From positions 1 to 34,937 of the forward strand of contig JABDFS010000034.1 in the NCBI GenBank assembly GCA_013286425.1: 34,937 nucleotides of DNA. Direction: 5' to 3'. The stretch comes from Bacteroidota bacterium. Lineage in GTDB: Bacteria; Bacteroidota; Bacteroidia; Chitinophagales; Chitinophagaceae. The notes below the pieces were generated by a model. It was not told the DNA's origin, did no database searches, and was given only the letters and a program-made list of their open reading frames with translations. A program made the translations under genes and the position numbers. How positions within the stretch are numbered: position 1 is the stretch's first letter; each line of letters starts with the position of its first letter. This document shows, in pieces, positions 7,774-15,677 of this stretch.

Positions 7774-9708
7774 ATGTCATATCCTTTTCAAATTAAATCG
7801 CAGGAAGAATACAACGAACGTTATAAAGAAAGTGTTGAGCATCCTGAAAAGTTTTGGGCAGCTATTGCCGATAATTTTCTGTGGAGAAAGAAATGGGATA
7901 AAGTGCTCGACTGGAATTTTACTGAGCCAAAAATTGAATGGTTTAAAGGTGCAAAACTGAACATAACCGAGAATTGTATTGACCGTCACTTAGCAACAAA
8001 AGGAGAAGATGCTGCTATTATTTGGGAGCCGAATAACCCGGAAGAAAGAACAAGAATTGTTACGTATAACCGTTTGCACAAACGTGTTTGCCAGGTTGCG
8101 CAAATGCTGAAAAATAACGGCGTTAAAAAAGGTGACCGTGTTTGTATTTATATGGGCATGGTGCCTGAACTGGCTTATGCAGTGTTAGGTTGCGCAAGAA
8201 TCGGCGCGATACATTCTGTGATCTTTGGTGGCTTTAGTGCACAAAGCATTGCAGACCGTTTGGATGATGCGCAGGCAGAATATATAATCACTTGTGACGG
8301 CGCGTATCGTGGCGAAAAAGTTATTCCTTTAAAGAATGTGATTGACGATGCATTGATAGGAAACAAAACCGTAAAGAAAGTTATTGTGTATACAAGAACA
8401 AGAACACCGGTTTCAATGATAAAGGGCAGGGATATCTGGTGGGAAGATGAAATGGAGCATGCAGAACACCAGGTGGAAAAAGATGGAAAAGTTACGTTTG
8501 AAGCGGAAGAAATGGATGCAGAAGACCCGTTGTTTATTTTATATACATCGGGCTCCACAGGCAAACCCAAAGGTGTGGTACATGCATGCGCAGGCTATAT
8601 GATCTATACTGCATATAGCTTCGTGAACGTTTTTCAATATCAACCTAAGCAAATATTTTTCTGTACGGCTGATATTGGCTGGATAACGGGCCACAGTTAT
8701 ATTGTTTACGGTCCGCTTGCTGCAGGCGCAACATCATTAATGTTTGAAGGTATTCCAACCTATCCTTCCTGCAGCAGGTTTTTTGATATAGTAGATAAAT
8801 ACAAAGTGAATATTTTATACACAGCACCAACCGCTATAAGAAGTTTAATGGGTTTTGGTGATGCGCCATATAAGAACAATGATCTTTCATCATTACAAAT
8901 ATTAGGTACCGTTGGCGAACCAATAAATGAAGAAGCATGGCATTGGTATGATGAACATATCGGCAAGAAAAAATGCCCGATCGTTGATACATGGTGGCAA
9001 ACAGAAACAGGCGGTGTTTTAATTTCTAATCTCGCAGGTATAACGCCTGCAAAGCCAAGCTGGGCAACGCTTCCGTTGCCGGGTATTCAGCCTTTGCTGG
9101 TTAATGAAAATGGTAAAGAAGTTACAGAGCCCGATGAAGATGGTTTATTGAAAGGCAACTTATGCATTAAGTTTCCATGGCCTTCTATTTTAAGGACAAC
9201 TTACGGCGACCATGAACGTTGCCGCAAAAATTATTTTGCAACCTATCCTAATTTATATTTTACCGGCGACGGTGCATTGAAAGATAAAGATGGCAATTAC
9301 CGCATCACAGGCCGTGTTGATGACGTGTTGAATGTTAGTGGCCATCGCATCGGCACTGCTGAAGTAGAGAATGCCATCAACATGCACAGTGGTGTTGTTG
9401 AAAGCGCTGTTGTGGGTTATCCGCACGACATAAAAGGACAAGGCATTTATGCTTATGTTATTTATACCGGCCATCATGATGCAGAACTGACAAGGCGTGA
9501 TATTACGATGACTGTAAGCCGCATTATCGGGCCTATTGCAAAGCCGGATAAAATTCAATTCGTAAGCGGATTACCAAAAACACGCAGCGGAAAAATCATG
9601 CGCCGTATTTTAAGAAAGATCGCTGAAGGCGAAACACAAAACCTTGGTGATACAACAACCTTACTTGACCCAGGTGTTGTTGAAGAGATTAAGAATGGTA
9701 AAGTGTAG
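7774..9708 (+). CDS. acs: Acetate--CoA ligase (acetyl-CoA synthetase)
   Basis: This 644-aa protein is full length for AMP-forming acetyl-CoA synthetase, which makes acetyl-CoA from acetate, ATP and CoA in the cytoplasm. The adenylate-forming motifs are present: YTSGSTGKPKG (257-267, P-loop), DTWWQTETGG (405-414, A5 motif with the acetate-specific tryptophan pair) and YFTGDGALKDKDG with GRVDDVLNVSGHRIGTAE (hinge and C-terminal domain). The catalytic K607 in TRSGKIMRR is the residue that is typically acetylated to switch the enzyme off. The N-terminal HPEKFWA motif is also typical. It is monocistronic as far as seen, with a promoter-like sequence just upstream and about 130 bp before the next gene. 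Confidence 0.97.
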   Translation: MSYPFQIKSQEEYNERYKESVEHPEKFWAAIADNFLWRKKWDKVLDWNFTEPKIEWFKGAKLNITENCIDRHLATKGEDAAIIWEPNNPEERTRIVTYNRLHKRVCQVAQMLKNNGVKKGDRVCIYMGMVPELAYAVLGCARIGAIHSVIFGGFSAQSIADRLDDAQAEYIITCDGAYRGEKVIPLKNVIDDALIGNKTVKKVIVYTRTRTPVSMIKGRDIWWEDEMEHAEHQVEKDGKVTFEAEEMDAEDPLFILYTSGSTGKPKGVVHACAGYMIYTAYSFVNVFQYQPKQIFFCTADIGWITGHSYIVYGPLAAGATSLMFEGIPTYPSCSRFFDIVDKYKVNILYTAPTAIRSLMGFGDAPYKNNDLSSLQILGTVGEPINEEAWHWYDEHIGKKKCPIVDTWWQTETGGVLISNLAGITPAKPSWATLPLPGIQPLLVNENGKEVTEPDEDGLLKGNLCIKFPWPSILRTTYGDHERCRKNYFATYPNLYFTGDGALKDKDGNYRITGRVDDVLNVSGHRIGTAEVENAINMHSGVVESAVVGYPHDIKGQGIYAYVIYTGHHDAELTRRDITMTVSRIIGPIAKPDKIQFVSGLPKTRSGKIMRRILRKIAEGETQNLGDTTTLLDPGVVEEIKNGKV

Positions 9709-9818
9709 AAAGAAATCTTTTGTTGACCAGCAATGGTACTTCAATTAAACACGGCTGTATCACTCACTTGTACTGCATACTTAAATGGCTGTTGATAAAA
9801 CAATCAAAAAGAATTAAA

Positions 9819-9826
9819 TAAATTTG
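9819..9826 (+). promoter_or_regulatory. Bacteroidota -7 element TAAATTTG
   Basis: This is an exact TAnnTTTG match 13 bp before the antitoxin-like gene. It would give a leader of only about 10 bases. A TTG at 9792-9794 is 24 bp upstream, a little far for a -33 element. Confidence 0.4.
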
Positions 9827-9839
9827 GTGAAAGAATTAT

Positions 9840-10076
9840 ATGGACAAGAAAATAAAAAGTGAGTTGCATAATTTAATTGATAATTGTGATAATGAATTAT
9901 TGCTAACTGAAGCTAAAGCCCTGCTTGAATCCAATAAGGAAATAAAAGACTGGTGGGATGAATTAACTGATGAAGACAAAAGTGTTGTTATGCAATCTGA
10001 AACAGAGTATGAGAGAAGAAATTTTGTTTCGCATAATGAGCTGATGCAGCAATTTGAAACATGGAAAAAGAAATAG
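9840..10076 (+). CDS. Antitoxin-like small protein (partner of broken RelE/ParE toxin)
   Basis: This 78-aa acidic, helical protein runs LHNLIDNCDNELLLTEAKALLESN...DWWDELTDEDKSVVMQSE and ends in a lysine-rich tail. The pattern of a short N-terminal helix pair, then a DWWDxL(T/S)xExK linker and a toxin-binding tail is common in Bacteroidota antitoxins encoded just upstream of RelE/ParE toxins. Its stop overlaps the start of the next reading frame by 16 bp, a typical toxin-antitoxin arrangement implying translational coupling. Without an intact toxin the gene may be a remnant, or it may still neutralise homologous toxins elsewhere. The antitoxin role is inferred mainly from context. Confidence 0.72.
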   Translation: MDKKIKSELHNLIDNCDNELLLTEAKALLESNKEIKDWWDELTDEDKSVVMQSETEYERRNFVSHNELMQQFETWKKK

Positions 10077-10340
10077 TCTGGACTCCAATAGCTCAAAAAA
10101 GATTTTTGGGAAATCATCTCTTACATAAAAACAAACTGGACACCTGAAGTTTTGAACAGGTTTCAGCAAAGATTAGAACTCAAAATTAAACTGCTGCAAA
10201 AACAACCAAACATTGGTTACAAAAGCTTAAAGTATTCACGCTTTAGACAAACATTAGTAACCCGCCGGTATAAACTCATATACTCTGTAAAAAGAAATCA
10301 TATTGTCATTTTAAGGCTTAAGCATACAAACATGCAATAA
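10061..10340 (+). pseudogene. RelE/ParE-family toxin, frameshifted
   Basis: Read from ATG 10061, the frame gives MEKEIVWTPIAQKRFLG and stops at a TGA (10148-10150). Removing one G from the GGG at 10108-10110 restores a continuous 92-aa protein: RFLEIISYIKTNW..., then EVLNRFQQRLELKIKLLQKQPNIGYKS, and R-x-T-L-V-TRRYKLIYSVKRNHIVILRL. This is a standard RelE/ParE layout: helical hairpin, then a beta-sheet with a basic RYKLIY strand. The start overlaps the antitoxin stop. A single-base insertion therefore inactivates the toxin, unless it is a sequencing error in the G run or is bypassed by ribosomal slippage. The second half is open from ATG 10152, but alone it lacks the N-terminal helix. Confidence 0.85.
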
Positions 10341-10495
10341 TATTTATAGTTAGTATCAAATTGGTTTATAACATCACACAAATAAAAATGTAATTCGTTA
10401 AGCAAACTTTAAACGCTGCACCAGCATTTACATTTATAATTCAGTTTGGGTAATCTGTTGTTAAACGAAACCGTACGTTTTGTTTAATGATGCTA

Positions 10496-10503
10496 TAGGT
10501 TTG
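10496..10503 (+). promoter_or_regulatory. Bacteroidota -7 element TAGGTTTG
   Basis: This is an exact TAnnTTTG match 26 bp before the beta-barrel gene start, predicting a leader of about 23 bases. No convincing -33 element is seen at the expected spacing. Confidence 0.45.
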
Positions 10504-10529
10504 AATTTTAAACTCTAAATCTTTTAAAC

Positions 10530-11189
10530 ATGAAAAAAATAATTACTCTTTCGATTATTGCAATGTCTTTCTTTTGCCTTAGCTCCAAGGCTCAAATCAA
10601 TAAAGGCAGTATTATGCTGGGAGGTTCTTTGGGCGGTAATTTCAATAATATTAAAGACCCTGATACGGTTACAAGCAAAACGAATAGTTTTTCGATTTCC
10701 CCTGCTATAGGTTTTGCAATAAGTGATAATACTATCGTTGGTTTTTCATTACAATATGGTTTTAATAATTACAAATATTATTATAATGCCCAGGAGCAAA
10801 AATATCATTCCTATGGTGCAGGCATCTTTGCAAGAAAATATAAATCGTTGTCTAAAGATTTTTATCTGTTTGGTGAAGGTGAATTAATGTATGATCACTA
10901 CTCTTATAACTATTCAACAAGCAATAATAACGGATCTGAATACGATTCCAAAGGCAACAGCATTGCGTTGAATATTACACCGGGCATTGCTTATAGTTTA
11001 ACGCGCTGTATTCAATTGGAAGCAGGCTTACAAAACCTCTTATCAATTGGCTATTCTTCAGCAAAAGAAAATGCAAAGGATCCAAACAATCTGAATTATA
11101 AAACAAGCAATGTGAACTTCAGTTCATCACTCAGCCCTGTTTCATTAAGTAGTATTTCTTTAGGCATAAGATTTTTGATCAATAAATAG
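10530..11189 (+). CDS. Outer-membrane beta-barrel protein
   Basis: This 219-aa protein has a clear Sec signal (MKKIITLSIIAMSFFCLSSKAQ, cut after about residue 21). The rest shows alternating hydrophobic strands rich in Gly, Tyr, Ser and Asn: GSIMLGGSLGGNFNN, FSISPAIGFAISDNTIVGFSLQYGF, YGAGIFARKY, DFYLFGEGELMYDHYSY, LNITPGIAYSLTRCIQLEAGL, and a terminal SSISLGIRFLINK. This fits an eight-stranded small outer-membrane barrel of the OmpX/PorT-like type found in many copies in Bacteroidota. The function is unknown. It is a single gene with its own promoter-like element and a strong terminator directly downstream. Confidence 0.85.
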   Translation: MKKIITLSIIAMSFFCLSSKAQINKGSIMLGGSLGGNFNNIKDPDTVTSKTNSFSISPAIGFAISDNTIVGFSLQYGFNNYKYYYNAQEQKYHSYGAGIFARKYKSLSKDFYLFGEGELMYDHYSYNYSTSNNNGSEYDSKGNSIALNITPGIAYSLTRCIQLEAGLQNLLSIGYSSAKENAKDPNNLNYKTSNVNFSSSLSPVSLSSISLGIRFLINK

Positions 11190-11204
11190 AATAAGTAATC
11201 TATT

Positions 11205-11245
11205 AAAAACGAAAGCGCCGATTATTATGTCAGCGCTTTTGTTTT
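11205..11245. terminator. Bidirectional intrinsic terminator
   Basis: A 13-bp stem with one G-T wobble, AAAACGAAAGCGC (11205-11217) with GCGCTTTTGTTTT (11233-11245), surrounds a 15-base loop. It is A-rich on the left and T-rich on the right. It lies between the convergent barrel and amidase genes, so it can serve both. Confidence 0.85.
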
Positions 11246-11271
11246 TATAATGAAGAGTGATTTTCTTTTTA

Positions 11272-12066
11272 TCATTCAAACTTCTTCATTACCTGGAACA
11301 ATACTTTGTATTGAGCTGAATCAAGCCCCGACATTGTATCCTGTAGCCAATGGCGTTTAAATGCAACAATAGCAGCGGTAGTATCTTTAATATCATAACC
11401 AATTATACGCAAAGCCTGCAGGTCATTAAAGTTTGAAGGCAGTGTTATGTTTGTTGTATCAGCATACCAGTTTCCATAACCACTGTCAGCAAACCGCTTC
11501 CAAGGAAAATTAACATTAGGATCATTCTTTCTTGTAGGCGCAATATCAGCATGACCAATAAAATTTGCAGCGGGAATATTGTATTGTTTCTTCAATGCAG
11601 CAAGTAATTTCAATAAACTGTTTAGCTGGTCATCAGTAAAAGGTTCGTAGCCGTTATTGTCGAGCTCAATACCAATACTGTTGCTGTTGATGTCAGCATC
11701 ATTTCCCCATTTGCCAATGCCTGCATGCCATGCGCGCATATAGTCGTTCAGCATGTGATGCACCGTTCCGTCTTTACAGATAACATAATGCGCACTCACC
11801 TGCGTACGCTGCATCGTAAAAGTGTTAAGCGTTTGTTCGCAACTGTTTTGCGCGGTATGATGAATGATAACAAAATTGGGTTTGCGTAAATTAAAGTTGG
11901 TAGTGCCAATGAATTCTGCGTAACCCAACGAATCTTTAAGCGGGTATTGCTTTATTGTTTCAGCAAATTGCTTTGCCTGCTCTTTATATATTTTGTTGGA
12001 TGATGCATAAGGTTTCCGTGCGCAGCTCAGGCATAAAATTATCAGAAAGCAAACTGTATATTTCAT
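11272..12066 (-). CDS. N-acetylmuramoyl-L-alanine amidase, AmpD/AmiD-like lipoprotein
   Basis: This 264-aa protein is a predicted lipoprotein with signal MKYTVCFLIILCLSC and Cys15 at the lipobox. The catalytic amidase_2 domain spans about residues 60-190. The zinc ligands are H69 in VIIHHTA, H172 in FIGHADIAPTRKNDP and D182. The YVICKDGTVHHML, AWHAG and IGIELDNNG motifs are typical of AmiD/AmpD enzymes that cleave the amide bond between N-acetylmuramic acid and the stem peptide. As an outer-membrane or periplasmic lipoprotein it would act in murein turnover, which fits the dipeptide epimerase elsewhere in the window, although the two are unlinked. It is followed by the shared terminator. Confidence 0.92.
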   Translation of the reverse strand: MKYTVCFLIILCLSCARKPYASSNKIYKEQAKQFAETIKQYPLKDSLGYAEFIGTTNFNLRKPNFVIIHHTAQNSCEQTLNTFTMQRTQVSAHYVICKDGTVHHMLNDYMRAWHAGIGKWGNDADINSNSIGIELDNNGYEPFTDDQLNSLLKLLAALKKQYNIPAANFIGHADIAPTRKNDPNVNFPWKRFADSGYGNWYADTTNITLPSNFNDLQALRIIGYDIKDTTAAIVAFKRHWLQDTMSGLDSAQYKVLFQVMKKFE

Positions 12067-12100
12067 TTGAAAATGATCTTCAACTAAGATATGTAATTAT

Positions 12101-12195
12101 CCGATTTAGGGATTTCTGATTGCGTGATTTGATATTATTCTTCAAAACACAATCGCAGAGTTCAATCCCAAAATCCCAAAATCTCAAAATCAGCA
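12101..12195 (-). repeat. A/T-rich imperfect inverted repeat, family shared with 479-560
   Basis: The left arm (GATTTAGGGATTT, GATTGCGTGATTTG) and right arm (AATCCCAAAATCCCAAAATC) complement each other imperfectly. The right arm in reverse complement gives TGATTTTGAGATT followed by GGGATTT, the same words as at 480 onward. The block fills the gap between the amidase and DUF420 genes. Confidence 0.55.
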
Positions 12196-12214
12196 ATACT
12201 ATGAACAAGGCTTT

Positions 12215-12808
12215 TTACCTGTAATATGGATGGATCATCCAGTAAACAACCGGACCCGTAACTGCAACATAAAACCACAGCGGCCATGTTAACTGTGCAA
12301 GCTTTTTATGCCTGGGATACTCTGCAATCAATCCGCGATAGGCTGTAAATAAAATAAACGGCAGAATGATCGCCGCCAAAAAAATATGCGAGAGTAATAT
12401 GATAAGATAAACCGTTCTTGACGAACCTACCGCCAATCGTTCCGCATCACTCAAAACTCCATCGTGATTGGCATCACCATAAATGGCTTCACCTGCCAGC
12501 AAATGATGCGCGATATATGATATAAGAAATACAACAGAAAGGGTTAACGCAGTAATCATAATGCGTTTATGCAAAAGATATTTATGGCTTTTCACAGCAA
12601 GCAATGCCAACAATAATAACACAGCAATAATTGAGTTGATGATCGCATTGGCCAACGCAAACATATGCACGTTAAAAGGGAGGTTGATATTGAACTTAAC
12701 CTGCGTTAAAAAACTAACTGCGGCAAATACAACAAAAGAAAAAACGATTATCAGGATAGTTGCCTGCTTATCATTCTTGCGCAGTGAAGGTGGTAGCAGT
12801 TCATCCAT
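12215..12808 (-). CDS. DUF420 membrane protein with an EF-hand-like loop
   Basis: This 197-aa protein has five predicted membrane segments (about 18-36, 50-72, 83-102, 132-157 and 175-191). It belongs to DUF420, a family found next to cytochrome oxidase and SCO genes and related to CtaM-type oxidase assembly factors. Conserved His residues include H48, H80, H101, H102 and H141. Between the third and fourth segments it carries a textbook EF-hand loop, DANHDGVLSDAE at 112-123, with Asp/Asn/Asp at positions 1, 3 and 5 and Glu at 12. This suggests calcium binding. The start overlaps the end of the SCO1 gene by 8 bp, so the two are probably translationally coupled. Confidence 0.88.
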   Translation of the reverse strand: MDELLPPSLRKNDKQATILIIVFSFVVFAAVSFLTQVKFNINLPFNVHMFALANAIINSIIAVLLLLALLAVKSHKYLLHKRIMITALTLSVVFLISYIAHHLLAGEAIYGDANHDGVLSDAERLAVGSSRTVYLIILLSHIFLAAIILPFILFTAYRGLIAEYPRHKKLAQLTWPLWFYVAVTGPVVYWMIHPYYR

Positions 12809-13610
12809 TGGTGTTCTTTTTTCTGAAAATAAGCCGCGTTACAATAATAGTTACCACAACAGCAATAGCGAAAAATATAACCATTAAAACAGGATCAAAA
12901 GGTAAGTCTTCGGGATTGTCATCCACCGCAAGCATTAAAAGCCCAATGTCTTTTGAAAGCTTATCCAGCGATGTTGAATCAAGACCGTTATAATAACCGC
13001 GTACGTTGAAATTTTTATCGATCAAAACAAATCTTGTGGTATGCACAAAATCAGGATTGATAGGAACATCGTCAAACTTATCAACCTTTAATTCCTGGAA
13101 AGCATAATTATAAATTGAATCGCGGTTGCCGGTAAGCAGCCACCAGTTACCCGGATCAACCTGGTAATGGTCTGCATATTTTTTTAAACGCGCAACAGAA
13201 TCAGTTTGCGGATCAACACTGAATGAAACAAACTGAACAATATTTGAATCCGGTGTTGACTCATCATCGCCGCCTTTGGCAAAAGACTGCTGCATTTTAC
13301 GAATGTTCTGTGTAAGCTGCGGACAAACAGAACCACATGAAGTGAAGAAGTAATTCATCACGACCAGCTTGCCTTTCAGATCATATAAACTAACCGTATC
13401 GCCAAGTTGATTGATCAAATGAAAGTTGGCAACTTTATGCCACACTGTATCATCCACCATCTTACCTTTTTCAATATGATTGATAACTGTATCAGGCAGG
13501 TAATGCGAAGGCATGATGGTTGCATTATCACTTGCTTCTTTAACCCAGAAATAACTTACCAACGGAATAAATACTGCGATTGCAAATGCGAGTAGAGCTT
13601 TTTTATTCAT
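12801..13610 (-). CDS. SCO1/SenC copper chaperone for cytochrome oxidase
   Basis: This 269-aa protein has an N-terminal membrane anchor (residues 4-22) and a periplasmic thioredoxin-like SCO domain. The copper ligands are all present: C92 and C96 in FFTSCGSVCP, and H190 in DFVHTTRF. SCO proteins deliver copper to, or reduce, the CuA centre of oxidase subunit II. The frame is open to 13661, but the ATG at 13610 (MNKKALLAFA) is preferred, since it starts directly at the signal anchor and the longer version would begin inside the terminator hairpin at 13651-13674. It overlaps DUF420 by 8 bp. The terminator upstream suggests transcription partly separate from the subunit genes. Confidence 0.93.
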   Translation of the reverse strand: MNKKALLAFAIAVFIPLVSYFWVKEASDNATIMPSHYLPDTVINHIEKGKMVDDTVWHKVANFHLINQLGDTVSLYDLKGKLVVMNYFFTSCGSVCPQLTQNIRKMQQSFAKGGDDESTPDSNIVQFVSFSVDPQTDSVARLKKYADHYQVDPGNWWLLTGNRDSIYNYAFQELKVDKFDDVPINPDFVHTTRFVLIDKNFNVRGYYNGLDSTSLDKLSKDIGLLMLAVDDNPEDLPFDPVLMVIFFAIAVVVTIIVTRLIFRKKNTNG

Positions 13611-13650
13611 TATAAAAAGGGGAATTTTTTTGCTGAAGTTGCAAACAAAA

Positions 13651-13674
13651 AACCATCGCAAAGGTGCGATGGTT
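13651..13674 (-). terminator. Intrinsic terminator after the subunit IV gene
   Basis: A perfect 10-bp stem, AACCATCGCA (13651-13660) with TGCGATGGTT (13665-13674), has a 4-base loop. Read on the minus strand it is followed by TTTTTTGTTTGC. It lies 31 bp past the subunit IV stop and 41 bp before the SCO1 start. Confidence 0.85.
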
Positions 13675-13704
13675 AATATTTATTATTTAGTGTTTCACAA
13701 AATT

Positions 13705-14124
13705 TTATTCCAGTTTATGTGTGCTTTCGTCTTGTTTAGGCATTGGTTCTTTACTGCGTTCTTCATGGTTTCTATCCCACTTGTTCTTATCATTCTTGAA
13801 AGAATTGCCATCTGTAAGAAAAGCTATAATAAACCAAACAAATAAAAACAAAGGCACACAAACAGTCATTATCAGGTTTCTTACTTCATGCTTTAAGTGC
13901 ATAAAGAATCCCACAATATAAACTGCTTTTGCAAGCATGAGTATTATGATAACGCCTTTAATAAAATGCTTTGCCAGGCTATCGCTTGGCATATCCATCA
14001 TTGAAAAACCAAGAGCCAGTTCAACCAATGTAAGTACAGAAAGAATAATAGTAACTCTCCATATTTCTTTTTTACCACCACCTACGTGTTGCTCCGCTTC
14101 TAACGATTCTAAAGTATGATCCAT
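13705..14124 (-). CDS. Cytochrome c oxidase subunit IV-like protein
   Basis: This 139-aa protein has three predicted membrane helices (about 25-43, 53-73 and 82-105) followed by a charged, lysine- and glutamate-rich tail of about 30 residues. The MHLKHE motif after the second helix and the overall three-helix layout match the prokaryotic cytochrome c oxidase subunit IV family of Bacteroidota. This is a small accessory subunit of the heme-copper oxidase in the inner membrane. It starts 12 bp after the subunit III stop, so it shares that transcript, and it is followed by a strong terminator. Confidence 0.88.
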   Translation of the reverse strand: MDHTLESLEAEQHVGGGKKEIWRVTIILSVLTLVELALGFSMMDMPSDSLAKHFIKGVIIILMLAKAVYIVGFFMHLKHEVRNLIMTVCVPLFLFVWFIIAFLTDGNSFKNDKNKWDRNHEERSKEPMPKQDESTHKLE

Positions 14125-14136
14125 AAGTATTTTATT

Positions 14137-14811
14137 TTAGACAAGGTAAAAACAAGTAAATACAAACACCCAAACCAGGTCAACAAAATGCCAGTATAAA
14201 CCGGCTTTTTCTACCATCAGGTAATGCCCTCTTCTGTCGAACGTGCCCTTTAATACCATTATCAACATAATGATATTTATTACAACACCCGAGAATACGT
14301 GAAAGCCATGAAAACCGGTTATGGTAAAAAAGAAGTTTGTAAAATTGGTTGTGCTGATTGTACCGTCTGCATTTGGAAAAGGATTGCTGCCCCACCATGC
14401 GCCTTCGCTGTGCAGGTGCGTCCACTCCCATGCCTGGCAACTTAAAAATGCAAGGCCGCCAATAATGGTTAGTACCAGGTATTTTGCTACACCTTTCCTG
14501 TTCATGTTATGCCCTTCATGCACTGCAAGCACCATTGTAACAGAACTGATGATCAGAATAAATGTCATTATACTTACAAACACCAACGGTGCGTGTGTAC
14601 TGCCACCAAGCGGATAAGAACGGAAGACTTCATTAGGATTAGGCCATCCGTTGGTTGCAAATCTTGTAGTTCCATAAGCAATCAAAAAGGCCCCGAAAGT
14701 AAAAGCATCACTCATTAAAAAATACCACATCATCAATTTACCATACTCAACATTAAAAGGGCTTCTTCCACCCTTCCAGGATCCTGTAGTTGTTGTAACA
14801 GTTGTACTCAT
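14137..14811 (-). CDS. Cytochrome c oxidase subunit III (copy 2)
   Basis: The preferred start at ATG 14811 (MSTTVTTTTGSWKGG) gives 224 aa; an in-frame start at 14838 would only add a non-conserved stretch. Five to six transmembrane helices are visible. The subunit III hallmarks include WYFLMSDAFTFGAFLIAYG near the N-terminus, the SCQAWEWTHL motif, FFTITGFHGFHVFSGVVIN, and the C-terminal YWHFVDLVWVFVFTCFYLV. Subunit III stabilises the catalytic core and guides oxygen. The insertion around HSEGAWWGSNPFPNADGTIS is periplasmic or loop sequence. A second, shorter subunit III gene lies upstream. Confidence 0.94.
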   Translation of the reverse strand: MSTTVTTTTGSWKGGRSPFNVEYGKLMMWYFLMSDAFTFGAFLIAYGTTRFATNGWPNPNEVFRSYPLGGSTHAPLVFVSIMTFILIISSVTMVLAVHEGHNMNRKGVAKYLVLTIIGGLAFLSCQAWEWTHLHSEGAWWGSNPFPNADGTISTTNFTNFFFTITGFHGFHVFSGVVINIIMLIMVLKGTFDRRGHYLMVEKAGLYWHFVDLVWVFVFTCFYLV

Positions 14812-14953
14812 GATTGATCTAAACTTGTGTTGCGGCAAAGTTATTGGCTAAGGCTTAAAAAATATTAATTCGTTTAACTTTATTTTTAACCACTTTATCC
14901 AATATGAATTGCCTTACTGTTATCATCGTTGGTAAGCGTTCAATATATTCTTA

Positions 14954-15529
14954 TCAGAACCATTTTAAAAAGATAAAAAGGTATAGCCATAATATATCTA
15001 CAAAATGCCAGTAAATAGCTGCTAATTCAACAGGCGTTGCATCATAACTTTTTATCCTGCGGCTATATGCTCTGAAAAATACGATCATTAAAGCAATTAC
15101 ACCACCCAATACATGCAGTGCATGCAGGCCAACTATAATACCTAAAAATGATGCGGAAGGGTTACTGCCTTCACCCAAAATTTTTACGCCGTTATGATAT
15201 AAATAATTAAACCCATCGAATTGCATAACGGCAAAGAGCACCCCTGCAATGGCTGTTACGGTTATTAATATCCTGTACCGTTTCATTTCTCTTGCCTTGA
15301 AAGATTTTAAAGCAAGATGCATGGTAAGGCTGCTGAATAAAATAACAGCAGTGGATGCCCAGAAGATTGGCGGAAAATCAAACTGCAGCCAGTTGGCTCC
15401 GGCCTGCCGGACAATATAAGCACTTGTTAAACCGGCAAACATCATTACAATACTGCCCATAGCAACCCATAGTATAAACTTGTGGGGATGGATTTTTTTT
15501 CGCTCATTACTTATTACACCCGACGTCAT
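14954..15529 (-). CDS. Cytochrome c oxidase subunit III (copy 1, shorter)
   Basis: The ATG at 15529 (MTSGVISNERKK) gives 191 aa; a TTG two codons earlier is less likely. Five helices are predicted. Recognisable parts are LWVAMGSIVMMFAGLTSAYIVR, GIIVGLHALHVLGGVIALMIV and YWHFVDILWLYLFIFLKWF, which match the C-terminal subunit III motif HFVDxxWxxLF. It is shorter than copy 2 by one helix region and diverges strongly from it, so this is an old duplication. Tandem paralogous subunit III genes are usual in Bacteroidota caa3/cbaa3-type clusters. The gene is separated from copy 2 by 142 bp and has no subunit I or II gene upstream; the next gene is a peptidase. Confidence 0.92.
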   Translation of the reverse strand: MTSGVISNERKKIHPHKFILWVAMGSIVMMFAGLTSAYIVRQAGANWLQFDFPPIFWASTAVILFSSLTMHLALKSFKAREMKRYRILITVTAIAGVLFAVMQFDGFNYLYHNGVKILGEGSNPSASFLGIIVGLHALHVLGGVIALMIVFFRAYSRRIKSYDATPVELAAIYWHFVDILWLYLFIFLKWF

Positions 15530-15629
15530 TATCAATTAATATAAATGTTTTAAGATTGCGGCGAAATTACAGCTTAGAATCTATTGTTCACGCATGATTA
15601 TAATCAAATTGTACGCGATTGTATAAAAC

Positions 15630-15658
15630 AACAAAGCCACCATTATGGCGGCTTTGTT
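15630..15658 (-). terminator. Intrinsic terminator after the M4 peptidase gene
   Basis: AACAAAGCC (15630-15638) pairs with GGCTTTGTT (15650-15658), extended by CCAT/ATGG with one mismatch. Read on the minus strand it is followed by GTTTTATAC. It lies 20 bp beyond the peptidase stop. Confidence 0.8.
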
Positions 15659-15677
15659 TATAGTGCATCAACAAAGT

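Noticed and set aside
13611..13661. Longer start for the SCO1 gene (MRWFFVCNF...)
   Set aside because: The extra 17 codons begin in the loop of a perfect terminator hairpin and precede a normal signal anchor that starts at ATG 13610.
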